A stretch of DNA of 64,000 nucleotides from Linanthus parryae (GCA_023055425.1 JALGPY010000014.1:14530501-14594500); one strand, 5' to 3'; shown: positions 12,425 to 22,450, counted from the first letter of the stretch. A program made the numbers and translations. The notes: a model not told the origin generated them from the sequence alone.

Positions 12425-13855
12425 TGTTGGAATAGATGCCCTAGAGGCAATCTAGTTTAGTATGAATTTGTAATTGGCTAGAAATTCATTTATTATTTAT
12501 TGGATATTTAATATAATGAAGTCCTTAGATTTACAATCGTGTTGTTTATCTTAAATATCCCTAGTCAAGTATAATGATTAAATGGTACAATCATCTATAG
12601 ACTAGTATGGGGTTGGATTGATATGGAGATATCACGATCCAACACATAGGTGTGCATTACGGAATGTTGCACTGGATTGACCCATCACCGAGAAGGCTAC
12701 ATACATGTTATGTTGAGTCACAAGTGCTTCTCGGGTACAATGGTATTGTCATCCTTAGACTTGAAGTCACTAGATATTCTAGTTGTGGATCATTGTGATC
12801 TTGGTAGCGTTAAACGCTACACCGTAACTGGGTAGTTATAAAGGCGTGTACTGGATACAATGAGAAGCAAGCTTAGAGATCGTAGTGGACGTAGAGAGGA
12901 TTTGCCCCTCCCACATAACGGGAGCAAATATCCAAGGCCACTCGAGGATAGTGCTTATAGAATGTCTGGCCAGACTCAAATAAATCAATATATGAGATAT
13001 TGATGTTATTTGCACGAATAAGGCTATTCCATGGATCGAGAAACTAGGGATTGGATATACGAGTGTGACTTGTATGTCTCGTGTCCAATCCGGATATGGA
13101 GGCAAAGGGATGAGACAATTACTTGTACAAGGTTGTCTAGATGACTATTCTATTAGTTGGCTAGAATGGATGTTTTGCTAGAAACCGCTCCATATTAGCA
13201 AAGAGTTGCTACCAACTAGATAGAACCTATGGGGTCACACGCTATATAGAGTTGTACTAGATTGTGGAATTAATTAATTGGATTAATTAATTAGAAGGAT
13301 CACTTTGCAAACCCTTGCAAACTTAGTAGGGACTAATTTGCAAGGAAGGGACTAAATTGAATTCTAGTAGGACTAGAATAAGTCCTTTAGGTAGTTAACA
13401 AGGAGTTGTTGGACTATATAAAGGACCCTCCTCCTTCCTTCTCTACACACTTATGCTCTAGAGAGAACATAACAAGAGTAGGAGAGAACAAAAGGAGAGA
13501 GAGAGCAAGCCACAAAGAGGGACGCCGCCCCCTTTGCCGCCGCCCCTTGTCCCCGACGCCACAAAGGGCCGAACCCCCTTTTGGTGTCTCGTTTTGCGTG
13601 ATTCCTTCACCCTCCTTTCAATCCGGGCTAGCACCAAGGTGATTGGAGATCTAGGAACAACTCTAGGCGTGGATCAACTATAGAGAACGTGACACTATTC
13701 GCGTTTGAAGTCATCAAGGAGAACTCAAAGGTGTGTATATGATTTCTTACCTTCACTATCGTTATGCATCTAGACTTGTGATCCTTGGAGGGTTTTGCAT
13801 GGTTGTTTGTTTGATTATGCTTCCGTTTGCGCGATCCATGATTCAAAACCCTACA
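12425..13855 (+). repeat. 3' LTR of Cop-A
   Basis: The LTR is 1431 bp and differs from the 5' LTR by two substitutions. It has a TATA box at 13415-13422. Its end CCTACA is followed by the TSD CTTCC and the resumed exon of the antisense gene. Confidence 0.97.
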
Positions 13856-14133
13856 CTTCCAGGGGAAGAAATTGTAATTCCCTTTTGCCTGGGTCTCTTC
13901 ACTCTCGGCGCCGCAGTCGCTGGAGGGGACGGATCATCTCCGGGAGGAGACGAGGCCGGAGCATTGTCTATCAGCGAGTCAGCGAAAGCATTCATGACTG
14001 CGCGAATCTTAGTTTCGACCTCAGGGTCCATCCTCCATGCTAGCAGAAACGGCTGCTTTTGTCTTCTGGTGGCAACAAGGGTGTTAACCAATGACTTGGA
14101 GCGATCACCAGATGCGAATCTCCGCACATGACA
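13856..14133 (-). pseudogene. Exon 2 of the antisense gene, 5' half, cut by Cop-A
   Basis: The acceptor is TTTGCTGTAG at 14134/14133, in phase with exon 1. The exon encodes a basic stretch (RRFASGDRSKS), then a Pro/Ser-rich stretch (ASSPPGDDPSPPAT). It ends at the Cop-A target duplication CTTCC (13856-13860) and resumes at 5333 in the same frame. Confidence 0.8.
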
Positions 14134-14211
14134 CTACAGCAAACAGTACAGAATAAAGGCATCAGCATAAGGAAATCATGAAGCTTAACGCACGCGAGAA
14201 AAAGTGCTTAC

Positions 14212-16092
14212 CTTAGCAAATGCCTGGCTATATCTGAAGACATGCGTGTCGCCCTTCTTAACTGCGGCGATCTTTTCCTTCAAAATGGCGTCAGGGCACA
14301 AATGGTTCTCATGATCCAGCAACGAGTAGAAACCATACTCAGACTCGCTCAGACTGCAATTGGGGCGAAACGGGAAAGAATTTCTCTTGATCAAGGGGGC
14401 TCTACTTGGCTGTGCGGCCGACTGCGTCTCAATCCTCGTTTGCTGGGCGATCTAGTATGCGAGCCAGTTCTGAGAACAACCACCCTCGCGGGTCCCTGCA
14501 GGCTGCTCAAAGGGAAGATTGTTCATGAATACTGTCTTGCACTCCTTTGTTAGCAAACGCTTATAACAACCTCTGATAATGGACTGGGGCCAGATTGATG
14601 GTGCCACTGCATCAAAGCCGAACTGGGGAGAAACTCGAGTGGGGTCAACATCCACGGTAATCCTCTCATACCTTGGCGCAAGCTCACGAATATGCTCTGC
14701 GAGGGCAGGAAGGGAACCTCGTAGACACCAGCAAAAGAACTCGCGATAGCGCTCATGGAAATGCGAGCCCTCTTCGAAGAGGAGCTCTTCTGAGAAGACA
14801 ACACCCTTAGAAGGGTACAGCTTTGGAAACCATCGCACGTTCTCAACACGTGTGGCATAGGGCCTTGCAGTAAACTCTTTCCGTTTGTCGCATATCAAGC
14901 TCCAAACGCACTTGGTATTGTTCGCTCCGAACCACCTCGCAGCTCTGCCGCTGTTGCGCTCCTCCGTCTCGCCTGGGGGACACCACTTGTCGGGTTTGAG
15001 AGAAGTTGGGGCATAGGATGGCCACCGCTCGAAGACCCACATTGTCAAAAAAGAGATATTGACGAAGGTCAGTACATCGAGGCGGCCACGCGACTCTTTC
15101 ATGGCCAAAACCAGCTGATCAAGCCTGTAATACAACGTGCCCAAGACCAAGGGTCCGAGTGCGACTCTCTGGCCAAGGGCGAGCCTCACAGCAACTGGCA
15201 AAACATGGTAAAAGACCCCATCATGCGGGTGACCGTCAATCAAGTACCTCGACAACCAAGCACAGAGGAAAGCACAGAGGATCAAGTAATAGCCTTTTCC
15301 CTCCACATAATTCTCGGCCTCTGGGTTCTCACTCAGAAGCTTCTTAGTGATGCTGCTGTTCGCATAGTCTCGAAAGAAGTACTGCAACCATTTGTTCCAG
15401 GTATTCTTCACAGACGTATCAACTAACTGCCAGTTTGGAAGGGCTTTCGTAGTAGTCCACCGGGTGGAGATTTTCCTTACCTCTGCCAGGCATTCCTCCA
15501 TCTGCGTGTACAAGGCAATCTCCGCAGCCGTCCTCAAAGGACTCAAAGGGTCCACCTCGCCCATGGGAGAAAGATCGTACAACATTTGCACGTCCTCGAG
15601 TGTAGGAGCAGCCTCGAACTCAGCAAAATGGAATGTGTGAGTCGCAGGCGAGTAGCGGGAAAGAAGGTCTAGAAGCATGGACTGGTCCAGCTTCACGGCA
15701 GCACCCTTCATAGCACGAACAGCGAAGTATACGCCGGCCTCATCAAGAGTCGCGGCATGATTGGTCAACACGTGGTCGATCCACCCATCCATGTATACCA
15801 GTTTCTGGACAAAAGCTTGGGTAGAAATCGCAGTGTAGGGGAAGTACCCATTTTCGATTCCCAATCGAACCACATCCTCAGAGCCATTTAACTCGAGCAA
15901 GGCTGAGTTAACTGGGCGAGTCAGTGTTAGCAATCCCTCAATTGGGACAGGAGCAGGCATTCTCTTCGCCTTAACCCTCGCATGGTAGAAATCTTGGCCA
16001 CCTAAATAGGGGGCTTTTCGCCACAAAGCCTGCGGAAGATCGGGGATCTCTTCGTCCTCTTTGTTGGGTTTGGTTCCTTTTGTCTTGGCCAT
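14212..16092 (-). pseudogene. Exon 1 of the antisense gene: plant mobile domain (aminotransferase-like)
   Basis: The ATG at 16092 opens a 546-codon frame (MAKTKGTKPN start). A TAG at 14452-14454 closes it, but the same frame continues to the donor at 14212/14211 (TTTGCTAAG then GTAAGC). PMD hallmarks are TLEDVQMLYDL (about residues 164-174), a hydrophobic FLCAWLSRYL block (about 275-284), and LPVAVRLALGQRV followed by LGTLYYRLDQL (about 298-327). These match the layout of the plant mobile domain found in retroelements, MULEs and MAIL-type host proteins. The start is chosen because an untranslated stretch with stops lies upstream. The single TAG fits a C-to-T change. Confidence 0.85.
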
Positions 16093-16812
16093 TCCTGCGG
16101 AAGAGCAAGAAAAAGGGGGGAGAAATATGCTACTTTAGTTTGAATTTCGAGATTCAAGATCTACTGAAAGAAAGATGAACAGTTTCTGGTATCAATTTCA
16201 GAAATTAGAGGGTTGCATTATCAGGGGATTTCAAAACCCTATCCAAGGTCCTTATTATTGAGAAATCAAGCCGCAATTGGGTCCAAAGCTCCTTCACAAG
16301 TTTCAACAGATTATATGGGTTTACAGATTCAACGCAATTCAAGGCATACACTGGTATTTTAAATCGGAATTGAACAAGGCCAACCTTGTTTCCGCAAAGC
16401 TTGCTTGGATATGCACAGTTGAAGAAGACGATTTGCAGTTTTGAACTGATGATTGATTATCTGAATCTGCTCTCGAAGATCTCCGGGTACCATTCACTTT
16501 AAGAGAAAGAAGTGATGCTCTGCAACAGTGGGGGATACAAAGTATTTATCCAAAAACAATGAAAGGTTGCGTCCTTTCAGTAGTCGAATCGCAACCGTCA
16601 CCGTCGAATCGCGCAATCACAGGACAAGCTGACGTCACGCCTAAAACCCTAGAAGCCAGACGGCACGACTCTAGGGGTTTTAGGTCATAATGGCACGCAC
16701 GGGGGCTGAACTTACCCGTATTTGAATTGGTGCGTGGCGGCAACGCGTATGTTGGTTTTCGCGCATGGAAGTCTATACAGCTATGAGTCTTCACGCGCAG
16801 AAAGGGGGCTAA
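16093..16812. other. Gyp-F segment between the antisense gene and the LTR
   Basis: No gene seen. It contains the presumed 5' leader and promoter of the antisense gene and ends in a purine tract before the putative LTR. A minus-strand open frame at 16546-17130 spans this region and the LTR without recognisable domains. Confidence 0.5.
16542..16551 (-). promoter_or_regulatory. Possible TATA box of the antisense PMD gene
   Basis: On the minus strand GGATAAATAC lies about 450 bp upstream of the exon 1 ATG and is followed by a C/T-rich leader (CACTTCTTTCTC). This fits a plant TATA element, but no transcription start can be shown. Confidence 0.3.
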
Positions 16813-17450
16813 TGTAGATAGTGCTTTCTGAGCTGACAGATCTTGGCCACGTGGCAACCATCCAGCACACCATATTGTGCTCCACACACACTGGATCACC
16901 AGCCGAGCTGATCCATGTGAGGGCTGCGAGACAGAGCCCTCGCATACCACTGCACGGGACTTGTAGGAACTTAGTGGTTTGGAGGCTAGAGTAAGCCCTG
17001 TCGCGTGCGATCCAAGCCCGCACGCGACCTTTAGTAACTGTTTTGAGAGATTTATGGCACGAGCTCCATAAACCCGGTCAATCGGGTCAAACCCGGTCAA
17101 CCTCGTAACGGTTCCGGTATTCGCGCACAACGTGCTGTAACGGTCCCTATATGCTCGGACGAACGTGCCGTTATGGTTAAGCTAATTAAGCCGCCATCAA
17201 TGGGCGCATTAACCACACTTCAACGGTCACGTTCTCTGCTATATATAGGCCGTTACCCTTTCCATAAAAAGGAGAACACACTTGCCATACGCGGAAGCTC
17301 TGCCAAACCTCTGTCTCTCTCTCAGACATTGCTACTGACTTACTCTCTCCCTACACACAACCCCACTCTTCATGTGCGATCCCTGATCCTCTACATACGG
17401 TGTACACGGAGGTCTCCCCGCCGGAATCTCTTGTGCACACCAGCCGTCAT
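16813..17450 (+). repeat. Putative 3' LTR of Gyp-F
   Basis: A homopurine tract (AGAAAGGGGGC) is followed by TGTAGATAG, which fits PPT plus LTR start. Inside is a TATA box (CTATATATAGG) followed by a C/T-rich transcribed-leader-like stretch. The end is uncertain (about 17430-17460), because the 5' LTR lies outside the window and no target duplication can be matched. LINE-derived sequence begins soon after. Confidence 0.45.
17239..17249 (+). promoter_or_regulatory. TATA box in the putative Gyp-F LTR
   Basis: CTATATATAGG sits about 430 bp into the putative LTR, with a C/T-rich region 60-120 bp downstream. This is the usual position for a retrotransposon promoter. Confidence 0.5.
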
Positions 17451-17479
17451 TGGAGAAGCAAGGCATGTAATGATGAAGG

Positions 17480-17982
17480 ACTACAAGGCAACCTGGATAC
17501 TAGATTATTCGGGAAACATTCGGAGAAATTCAGGGGAATACCTTCATACGATCCTACAGAAGGGAGGCTTCTTGGCGGAAGGAGGAAATTTGATGGATGT
17601 GGTAGAGGAGGAGGAGATCAGAGCAATGGTGGAAGAACAAAGAAGAAGTGCACCAGGGGGGCTGCTGGACGGAGTGAGGGTGTCCAACTTTCCCATGAGG
17701 TTTCTTCTCTGGAATTGTAAGGATGCGGGCACTGGTGCTTTTAGAAGCAACCTCATGGCTTTGGTTGGCAGACAAAGACCAAACATTGTCTTTGTAACTG
17801 AAACCAGAATGTCTGGGGACAGGGCCAGATGCATTTGCGCCTCTCTTGGCTTTGAGAGATGCTTTGTGGCTGATCCATATGGATTTGGTGGCGGCTTTTG
17901 GATTATGTGGGAGACAAATGAGGTGCAAGTGGATGTCATTGTTGTGTCTCAGCAAGAGATCCATGTCTCAGTCCAGGTTTGA
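17480..17982 (+). pseudogene. Truncated LINE (L1-type) ORF1 end and ORF2 endonuclease start
   Basis: The frame ending at 17982 includes MRFLLWNCKDAG and IVFVTETRMSGDR, the start of an exonuclease-endonuclease-phosphatase domain of plant L1-type LINEs (catalytic Asn in the WNC block, Glu in TET). Only the first ~100 residues are present, and no reverse transcriptase follows. A Gly/Arg/Lys-rich frame just upstream (RGGGDQSNGGRTKKK) may be the tail of ORF1. The 5' side abuts the putative Gyp-F LTR, so the gypsy element probably landed in this LINE. Confidence 0.65.
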
Positions 17983-18480
17983 TATGAACACTAAATCTAG
18001 TAGTTCTATACTTTTTCAATCACATGCCTTAGCACATATATATGTATATTAATCTTTATGTTTTCGAGATATGAAACTCCTAATCACTAGTTACGAATGC
18101 ACGTGTGCTTCCATGACTGAAGGTTGCTAGGAACTAATGGAGCCACAGGTGAAGCTGGAGAATGGGCATAGCTCTGCCGACAAAGCTCCTCTGTCTTCGC
18201 TCGTCTGCCGTTGCTTTCATTTTTCGTGTTAAATCCCTTTAATAATCATGTTTTTTAATTTAATGTTGAACATGGTTCTTGAACCTCCCTCCCATGGTTT
18301 GAGGAGGGGGTTGTGCTTTGAGATTGTAAGGGGTGGTTTTTTTACCCTGTATTTGTGATTTTATTTGACGTTTTTTATTTATGCTAGCTGCTATTTATTC
18401 CTAAAATATACCTAGTCATCTATATATATGTTATTATTTATTCCCCATGCATTCAGTATTTTTCCCAAAAATGGACTTTA
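17983..18480. other. Intergenic, no gene recognised
   Basis: No domain or credible open frame was seen. A T-rich part (18220-18420) could be the decayed 3' tail of the LINE, but this is not supported by a match. Confidence 0.4.
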
Positions 18481-18730
18481 TCAATATTCATAAGTCATAA
18501 CTAATTGTATAACTAATAATCTGCATTAGCAATTTAAAGTTCTTATATATAAAAATAAGTTTATTATTCTAGTTTCCTATCATTGAATTATTATTCTAGT
18601 AATTATTCTAATTATTCTGGAAATTTAAAGTTCTTATATATAAGAAAAAGTATTTTTCCCCTATCATTCTAGTAATTATTCTAATTATTCTAGTTTCTAA
18701 TTGTATAACTAACGATCTGCATTAGCAACA
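18481..18730. repeat. AT-rich imperfect duplication (spacing about 196 bp)
   Basis: TAATTGTATAACTAA followed by ATCTGCATTAGCAA occurs at about 18502 and 18698. Between them are several copies of ATTATTCTAGTAATTATTCT. The segment is low-complexity, AT-rich DNA. Confidence 0.7.
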
Positions 18731-19716
18731 TCACCATGAAGAACAAACACTCAACCCAAAACAGAAGGATAAATTGAACAGCTTTTTTCGGACCAACCCT
18801 AGCTGAAGAGTAAGTCCCCAACTATAGAAATAACGATATCCCTAATCCAAAGAGCATACCAAACCCCGAAATACAACAATACTTGTCCGAAAAAATGCAT
18901 TCACATACGGAATTGCAGATCTATAGCACGAATCGACCAGATAAACCACGAATTAAGAAAAGAACACAACAAAAGCTACTAATGTACGAGAGTTTGAGAG
19001 AAGTTAGTCCAAACTTTCCGTTCTTGAGGCTAAGCCAATATCGACTTCGTGGGTTCTTGAATCAACACTCCGATGACCTTCAGGTGCAACAGATGTCGCC
19101 GTTCCGAAGACATTCAGTGGTTCCATTGGCCGGGCAGCTGAGTGAGTGGTCGCGGGAAGAGCTTCAGAGAGCTCTTGGCTTGTGGATAAGGGTTGAGGAA
19201 TGAGTGGGGAGCAACGGGTCCATATGGCATTTTGTTTAACTGGATCCCTTACAAATTATTTTGATTCAATGTATTTTCTATTTGGATGTAGTTGTATTCT
19301 CCTCCCCTACAAATATTTTCGTTAATTATACTTTCCTCTCAAAGTTTCATTGTAATGCAAGTTTCCTCCCATGTAAATGTATTTTCTTCATAGCAGTTAT
19401 TTCCCGGAGTTTTAAAAAAAAATCACTTTTCTTTAGAAAGTGACACGAACATTTTTTTTTTGTGAAAAATGACACGAACATTGTTCGTGGAATATACAGG
19501 TTATAAGACAATCGAAATGTCGGTTCTAAATTAAGGTGAGAATCGATAATATGCTCTCATGGCCTACAACTTAATAGACCATGCATTTAATGGAGTTGAA
19601 TACAGCTGACATTTGTCCAAACCTATATGTTTGACTAGGTAGAGAATTAATAGTTGACCGTTCACATCAGATTTGTCTTCTTACCTCAATACGAGGGGTT
19701 TAGGCTCTACCAAGTA
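18731..19716. other. Intergenic, no gene recognised
   Basis: A plus-strand frame at 18883-19203 and overlapping short minus-strand frames show no known domain and no shared coding signal. The rest is AT-rich. Confidence 0.4.
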
Positions 19717-19767
19717 CATACATATATATATATATATACATATATATATATGTATATACGTACATAT
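19717..19767. repeat. AT/TA microsatellite
   Basis: A run of alternating TA with short ACATA and GTATA interruptions. Confidence 0.9.
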
Positions 19768-19835
19768 ACCATTCATAACATATACAGTTGAATTAAAAAG
19801 CTCACATTTAACTTGTAAAGTTGATCTTTTCTTTT

Positions 19836-20275
19836 ACGTTGACTTTTTTTGTGCGAACCTACTAATTTGACAAAGTGGAGACCAAAAAGTTGAATGTTCA
19901 CAACATAGTTGACTTAGTATAACCTCAAAAGCCAAGTACATGGGGTTTAGGTTTTAGGGTAGACCATCATGCATTGACTGTGGAGTTGACTTATGAGCTC
20001 GATCACCTTTGACTGTACAATAGACCTTTTCCGTTACGGTGACTTTCTTCATGCGAACTTACTAATCTGACAAAGTGGATACCAAAAAGTTGTCTGTTCA
20101 CTACATATTTGACTTAGTATAACCTCAAAAGTCAATTTTAGGGTTTAGGGTATACCATCATGCACTGACTATGGAGTTGACTTATGAGCTCGATCATCTA
20201 ATTTGACAGTACAATAAACATTTTCCTTTACGTTGACTTTCTACGTGCGAACTTACTAATCTGACATGAATATAT
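19836..20275. repeat. Tandem repeat, about 200-bp unit, 2.2 copies
   Basis: The motif ACG(T/G)TGACTTT followed by TGCGAAC(C/T)TACTAAT starts at 19836, 20036 and 20230 (periods 200 and 194). Each full unit includes AAAGTGGA, AACCTCAAAAG, a TTTAGGG-containing stretch and ACTTATGAGCTCGATCA. The third copy is truncated. Confidence 0.85.
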
Positions 20276-20536
20276 GTTACTAATCTGACATGAACTTACT
20301 AATCAAAAATTTGTACGGTCCTTGAACATGAATATACGTTAATATATAACACACTAGTAGTAGTTACACATAGCCAGCATTGTTCAAATATCTGTCACAG
20401 AAATTGTTTCGGTAATACTTAAATGCAAAGATTCAATATTACATATATAACAGAAAATAAGCAAAAGCTACAACAAAGATAGCAGCATCCAACTTCTTCT
20501 GGTTCCTTTGCATTTTCCCCCCACATATGTTGTTCT

Positions 20537-20759
20537 CTAATCTTTAGATTCACCCATTCTTTTGAAGATTTCCACAGGCACTTCAACAATTATGTTACCT
20601 TCAAGTAGCTCGACTTTCCTTTCACGTTCTGCTGCAGGGTTCATGCATTCCTGGGATACAGTCAGTTTCGGTGGGTCATCCTTTTCATCATCTGAATCAG
20701 AGACGACCACTGGAGCATTCAAATATAGTGGAGGCTGGCGTGTGAGAGCACTGATCACC
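20537..20759 (-). CDS. Terminal exon of an unrecognised minus-strand gene
   Basis: After a possible acceptor (AGAGTAG at about 20760) the frame reads EVISALTRQPPLYLNAP, then an acidic Ser/Asp motif (VSDSDDEKDD), then LTVSQECMNPAAERERK and EGNIIVEVPVEIFKRM, and stops at 20537. The composition looks like a real protein C-terminus and differs from the surrounding transposon-derived frames. I do not recognise the family. No upstream exon could be joined with confidence. A candidate 5' end lies near 23079, where a 49-codon frame follows a CT-rich (minus-strand) leader, but the link is speculative. Confidence 0.35.
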
Positions 20760-20839
20760 TCCTACTCTTTAAAGGGTGGGGATTTATCCGTCGTTACTGA
20801 CACACATGCAATAATAGAGTGAATTACATATATGTATAT

Positions 20840-21310
20840 CCATGTCATCAGGGTTTCTTACAGTGACCAAGCACTAGCCAAGCACCACGCATAATGAACA
20901 TCATAAAAAGCAATAGTAGGCTCATTTCAGTACTGCATAAGAAAAACTTGACCATTCCGGGTAAATCACAGAAAGGGGCTCAGATCAGTACTCATTAAAA
21001 CCAGCAGATAAGAGATCGATGATCACAGGCTGCAAAAGGATTTTGCCTTAATCCATGCATATCACACTTTATGGGCTACAACGAGTGAATTCAATAGATC
21101 CATATCATCATCGCCTCTTCAGTGAGAATGAAGAGGCTCAGATCTATACTCATGAAAACCTGATAAGGGACGATGATCACAGGCTGTAAAAGGATTTTGA
21201 CTTGCCATGCATATCACACTCTATCGGCTACAAAGAGTGAATTCGAACGATCCATTTCATCACGGCCTCTTACAGTCAGCAAGTAGTGAGCATGACGAAC
21301 ATCATAATAT
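20840..21310. repeat. Diverged 150-bp repeats, left pair
   Basis: Two units run in tandem, with GATCACAGGCTG at 21021 and 21175 (154 bp apart). Each contains GGCTCAGATC, TACTCAT, AAAAGGATTTTG, ATGCATATCACACT and GTGAATTC. Partial copies flank them (GAACATCATAA at about 20896 and 21297). The same unit occurs again at 22150-22450. Confidence 0.8.
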
Positions 21311-21617
21311 CATGAAGAGGCCCAAATCAGTACTCATGACAAGCAATATCTTGAATTAAAATCCACTAATATCTTTAAAGCAACAGTCATTTCTGAGACA
21401 ATGCACCTCATTCAAATTAGAATCATGAAAGATGGAGCACCTACAAATATAGCTCAACATTGATCCGTTTAAGATATCTATTATATTTCATATTTTCATT
21501 CATGTGATCATTCATAACTTCCCAAGCGGTCGAAGCATTAAACCACAAAATAGACTTGAAGTGAACCAAAATACCATTCGTTGCTAATTCTAACCTTTCA
21601 TCCTCTATAGTCTATGA

Positions 21618-21718
21618 GTACTTGTGAAGGACATTTCGACCCGATTTGGAGGCACACAAATGATTGCGTCATTTTCCAACATTAATTATCAGCTGGTCAA
21701 AATGCCCTTCACAAGTAC
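21618..21718. mobile_element. Small hairpin MITE, 101 bp, 24-bp inverted termini
   Basis: The left end GTACTTGTGAAGGACATTTC and onward (21618-21641) is the inverted complement of 21695-21718 with two mismatches. The centre is AT-rich. No target duplication was resolved. Confidence 0.7.
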
Positions 21719-21885
21719 ACCTAGCAACAAGGCCGATACTTTTATGTATATTTTCTGTAATTTATCTCATATCTTTCTCTTATTTTTATTAATTGATAAT
21801 TTCCTTTTGAAATAAACTGACATATTAATGAATTAGCATTCATTAATTGGAAATTCATCCGTTCATCCACTACCGAATGCCGACA

Positions 21886-21975
21886 CTTGCGAAGGCCACT
21901 TTGACCCGGGTTTCATGCCCAAATGTTTGCATTAAATTGCCAACATAATCAGCGGGTCAAAATGACCTTCGCAAG
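21886..21975. mobile_element. Small hairpin MITE, 90 bp, 23-bp inverted termini
   Basis: CTTGCGAAGGCCACTTTGAC (21886 on) pairs with GTCAAAATGACCTTCGCAAG (ending 21975) with two mismatches. The termini are homologous to those of the element at 21618-21718, so both belong to one family. Confidence 0.75.
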
Positions 21976-22097
21976 CCCCAGCATAATAGAGAGGTTGAAT
22001 GGAGGAAATCCATGCATAGATGTTTGCCTTAAATTGCCAACATTATCAGCGGGTCAAAATGACCTTCGCAAGACTCGGCAGAATAGAGAGGTTGAAC
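21923..22097. repeat. Tandem duplication of the MITE right half (96-bp period)
   Basis: Segments 21923-22001 and 22019-22097 match closely: ATGTTTGC, AAATTGCCAACAT, CAGCGGGTCAAAATGACC and ATAGAGAGGTTGAA recur 96 bp apart. The second copy lacks the left inverted terminus. Confidence 0.8.
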
Positions 22098-22149
22098 AAA
22101 GGTAATAGATAATAACAAATAACAAAGATGGAATGAACGGAGGGAAATA

Positions 22150-22450
22150 TGGAAATGGGCTCAGATCTGTACTCGTGAAAACCAGATAACACATCCATGA
22201 TCACAGGCTGCAAAAGGATTTCGCCTCGCCATGCATATCATGACACTGTATCGGCTACACAGTGAATTCGAACGATCCATATCATACCGGCCTCTTAAGT
22301 GAGCATGAAGAGGATCGGATCAGTACTCATTAACAAATAAGAGATGACAACAGCAGGCTGCAAAAATAAATTTGCCTTGCCTAGCATAATACACTCTAAT
22401 AAATTCAATGAGTGAATTCGGTAGATCCATATCATCATGGCCTCTTACAC
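22150..22450. repeat. Diverged 150-bp repeats, right pair
   Basis: Two further units of the family at 20840-21310, with GGCTGCAAAA at 22206 and 22356 (150 bp apart). They share GTGAATTCG, GATCCATATCAT and GGCCTCTTA with the left pair. Confidence 0.8.

Larger units (their letters stand above)
5339..13855 (+). mobile_element. Ty1/copia LTR retrotransposon Cop-A, complete, very young
   Basis: The element starts TGTTGG and ends CCTACA, with an exact 5-bp target duplication CTTCC at 5334-5338 and 13856-13860. The two LTRs are each 1431 bp and differ at two bases by eye (about 5500 vs 12586 and 6337 vs 13423). The order LTR, PBS, 1.7-kb leader, gag-pol, PPT, LTR is complete. The only visible lesion in gag-pol is one nonsense codon. 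It is inserted in exon 2 of the Gyp-F antisense gene. A second copy of the family (Cop-A2) lies at 58995. Confidence 0.97.
3263..16092 (-). pseudogene. Antisense plant mobile domain (PMD) gene of Gyp-F, five exons, split by Cop-A
   Basis: The gene runs opposite to the host gypsy pol. Exons are 16092-14212, 14133-13856 plus 5333-5131 (one exon split by Cop-A), 5054-4398, 4316-3828 and 3747-3263. The introns have GT-AG ends: 14211-14134, 5130-5055, 4397-4317 and 3827-3748. Exon lengths (1881, 481, 657, 489, 485) keep one frame, giving about 1330 codons. Domains in order: an N-terminal PMD (about residues 60-470), a low-complexity acidic linker, a charged helical part, and a C-terminal coiled coil. 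Defects are one in-frame TAG at 14452-14454 and the Cop-A insertion. Antisense extra ORFs downstream of pol are known in Tat-lineage elements, but the role of the product is unknown. Splice sites are inferred by eye. Confidence 0.8.
1..17450 (+). mobile_element. Ty3/gypsy LTR retrotransposon, Tat-like, 3' part (Gyp-F), split by Cop-A
   Basis: The window opens inside the integrase of a Ty3/gypsy polyprotein on the plus strand. After pol come a tandem-repeat-rich non-coding region, a long antisense multi-exon gene with a plant mobile domain, a purine tract (AGAAAGGGGGC, about 16799-16809) and a putative LTR start. This order (pol, repeats, antisense extra gene, PPT, LTR) is what is known for Tat-lineage elements such as Grande, so the lineage is inferred from layout. 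The 5' LTR, gag and most of pol lie left of the window. The right end is not resolved to the base. The element contains the 8517-bp Cop-A insertion at 5339-13855. Confidence 0.6.

Noticed and set aside
16546..17130. 194-codon minus-strand frame
   Set aside because: It crosses the putative gypsy PPT and LTR start and shows no domain; probably chance in GC-richer LTR sequence.
18883..19203. 106-codon plus-strand frame
   Set aside because: No domain, and overlapping minus-strand readings are equally plausible; not enough to call a gene.
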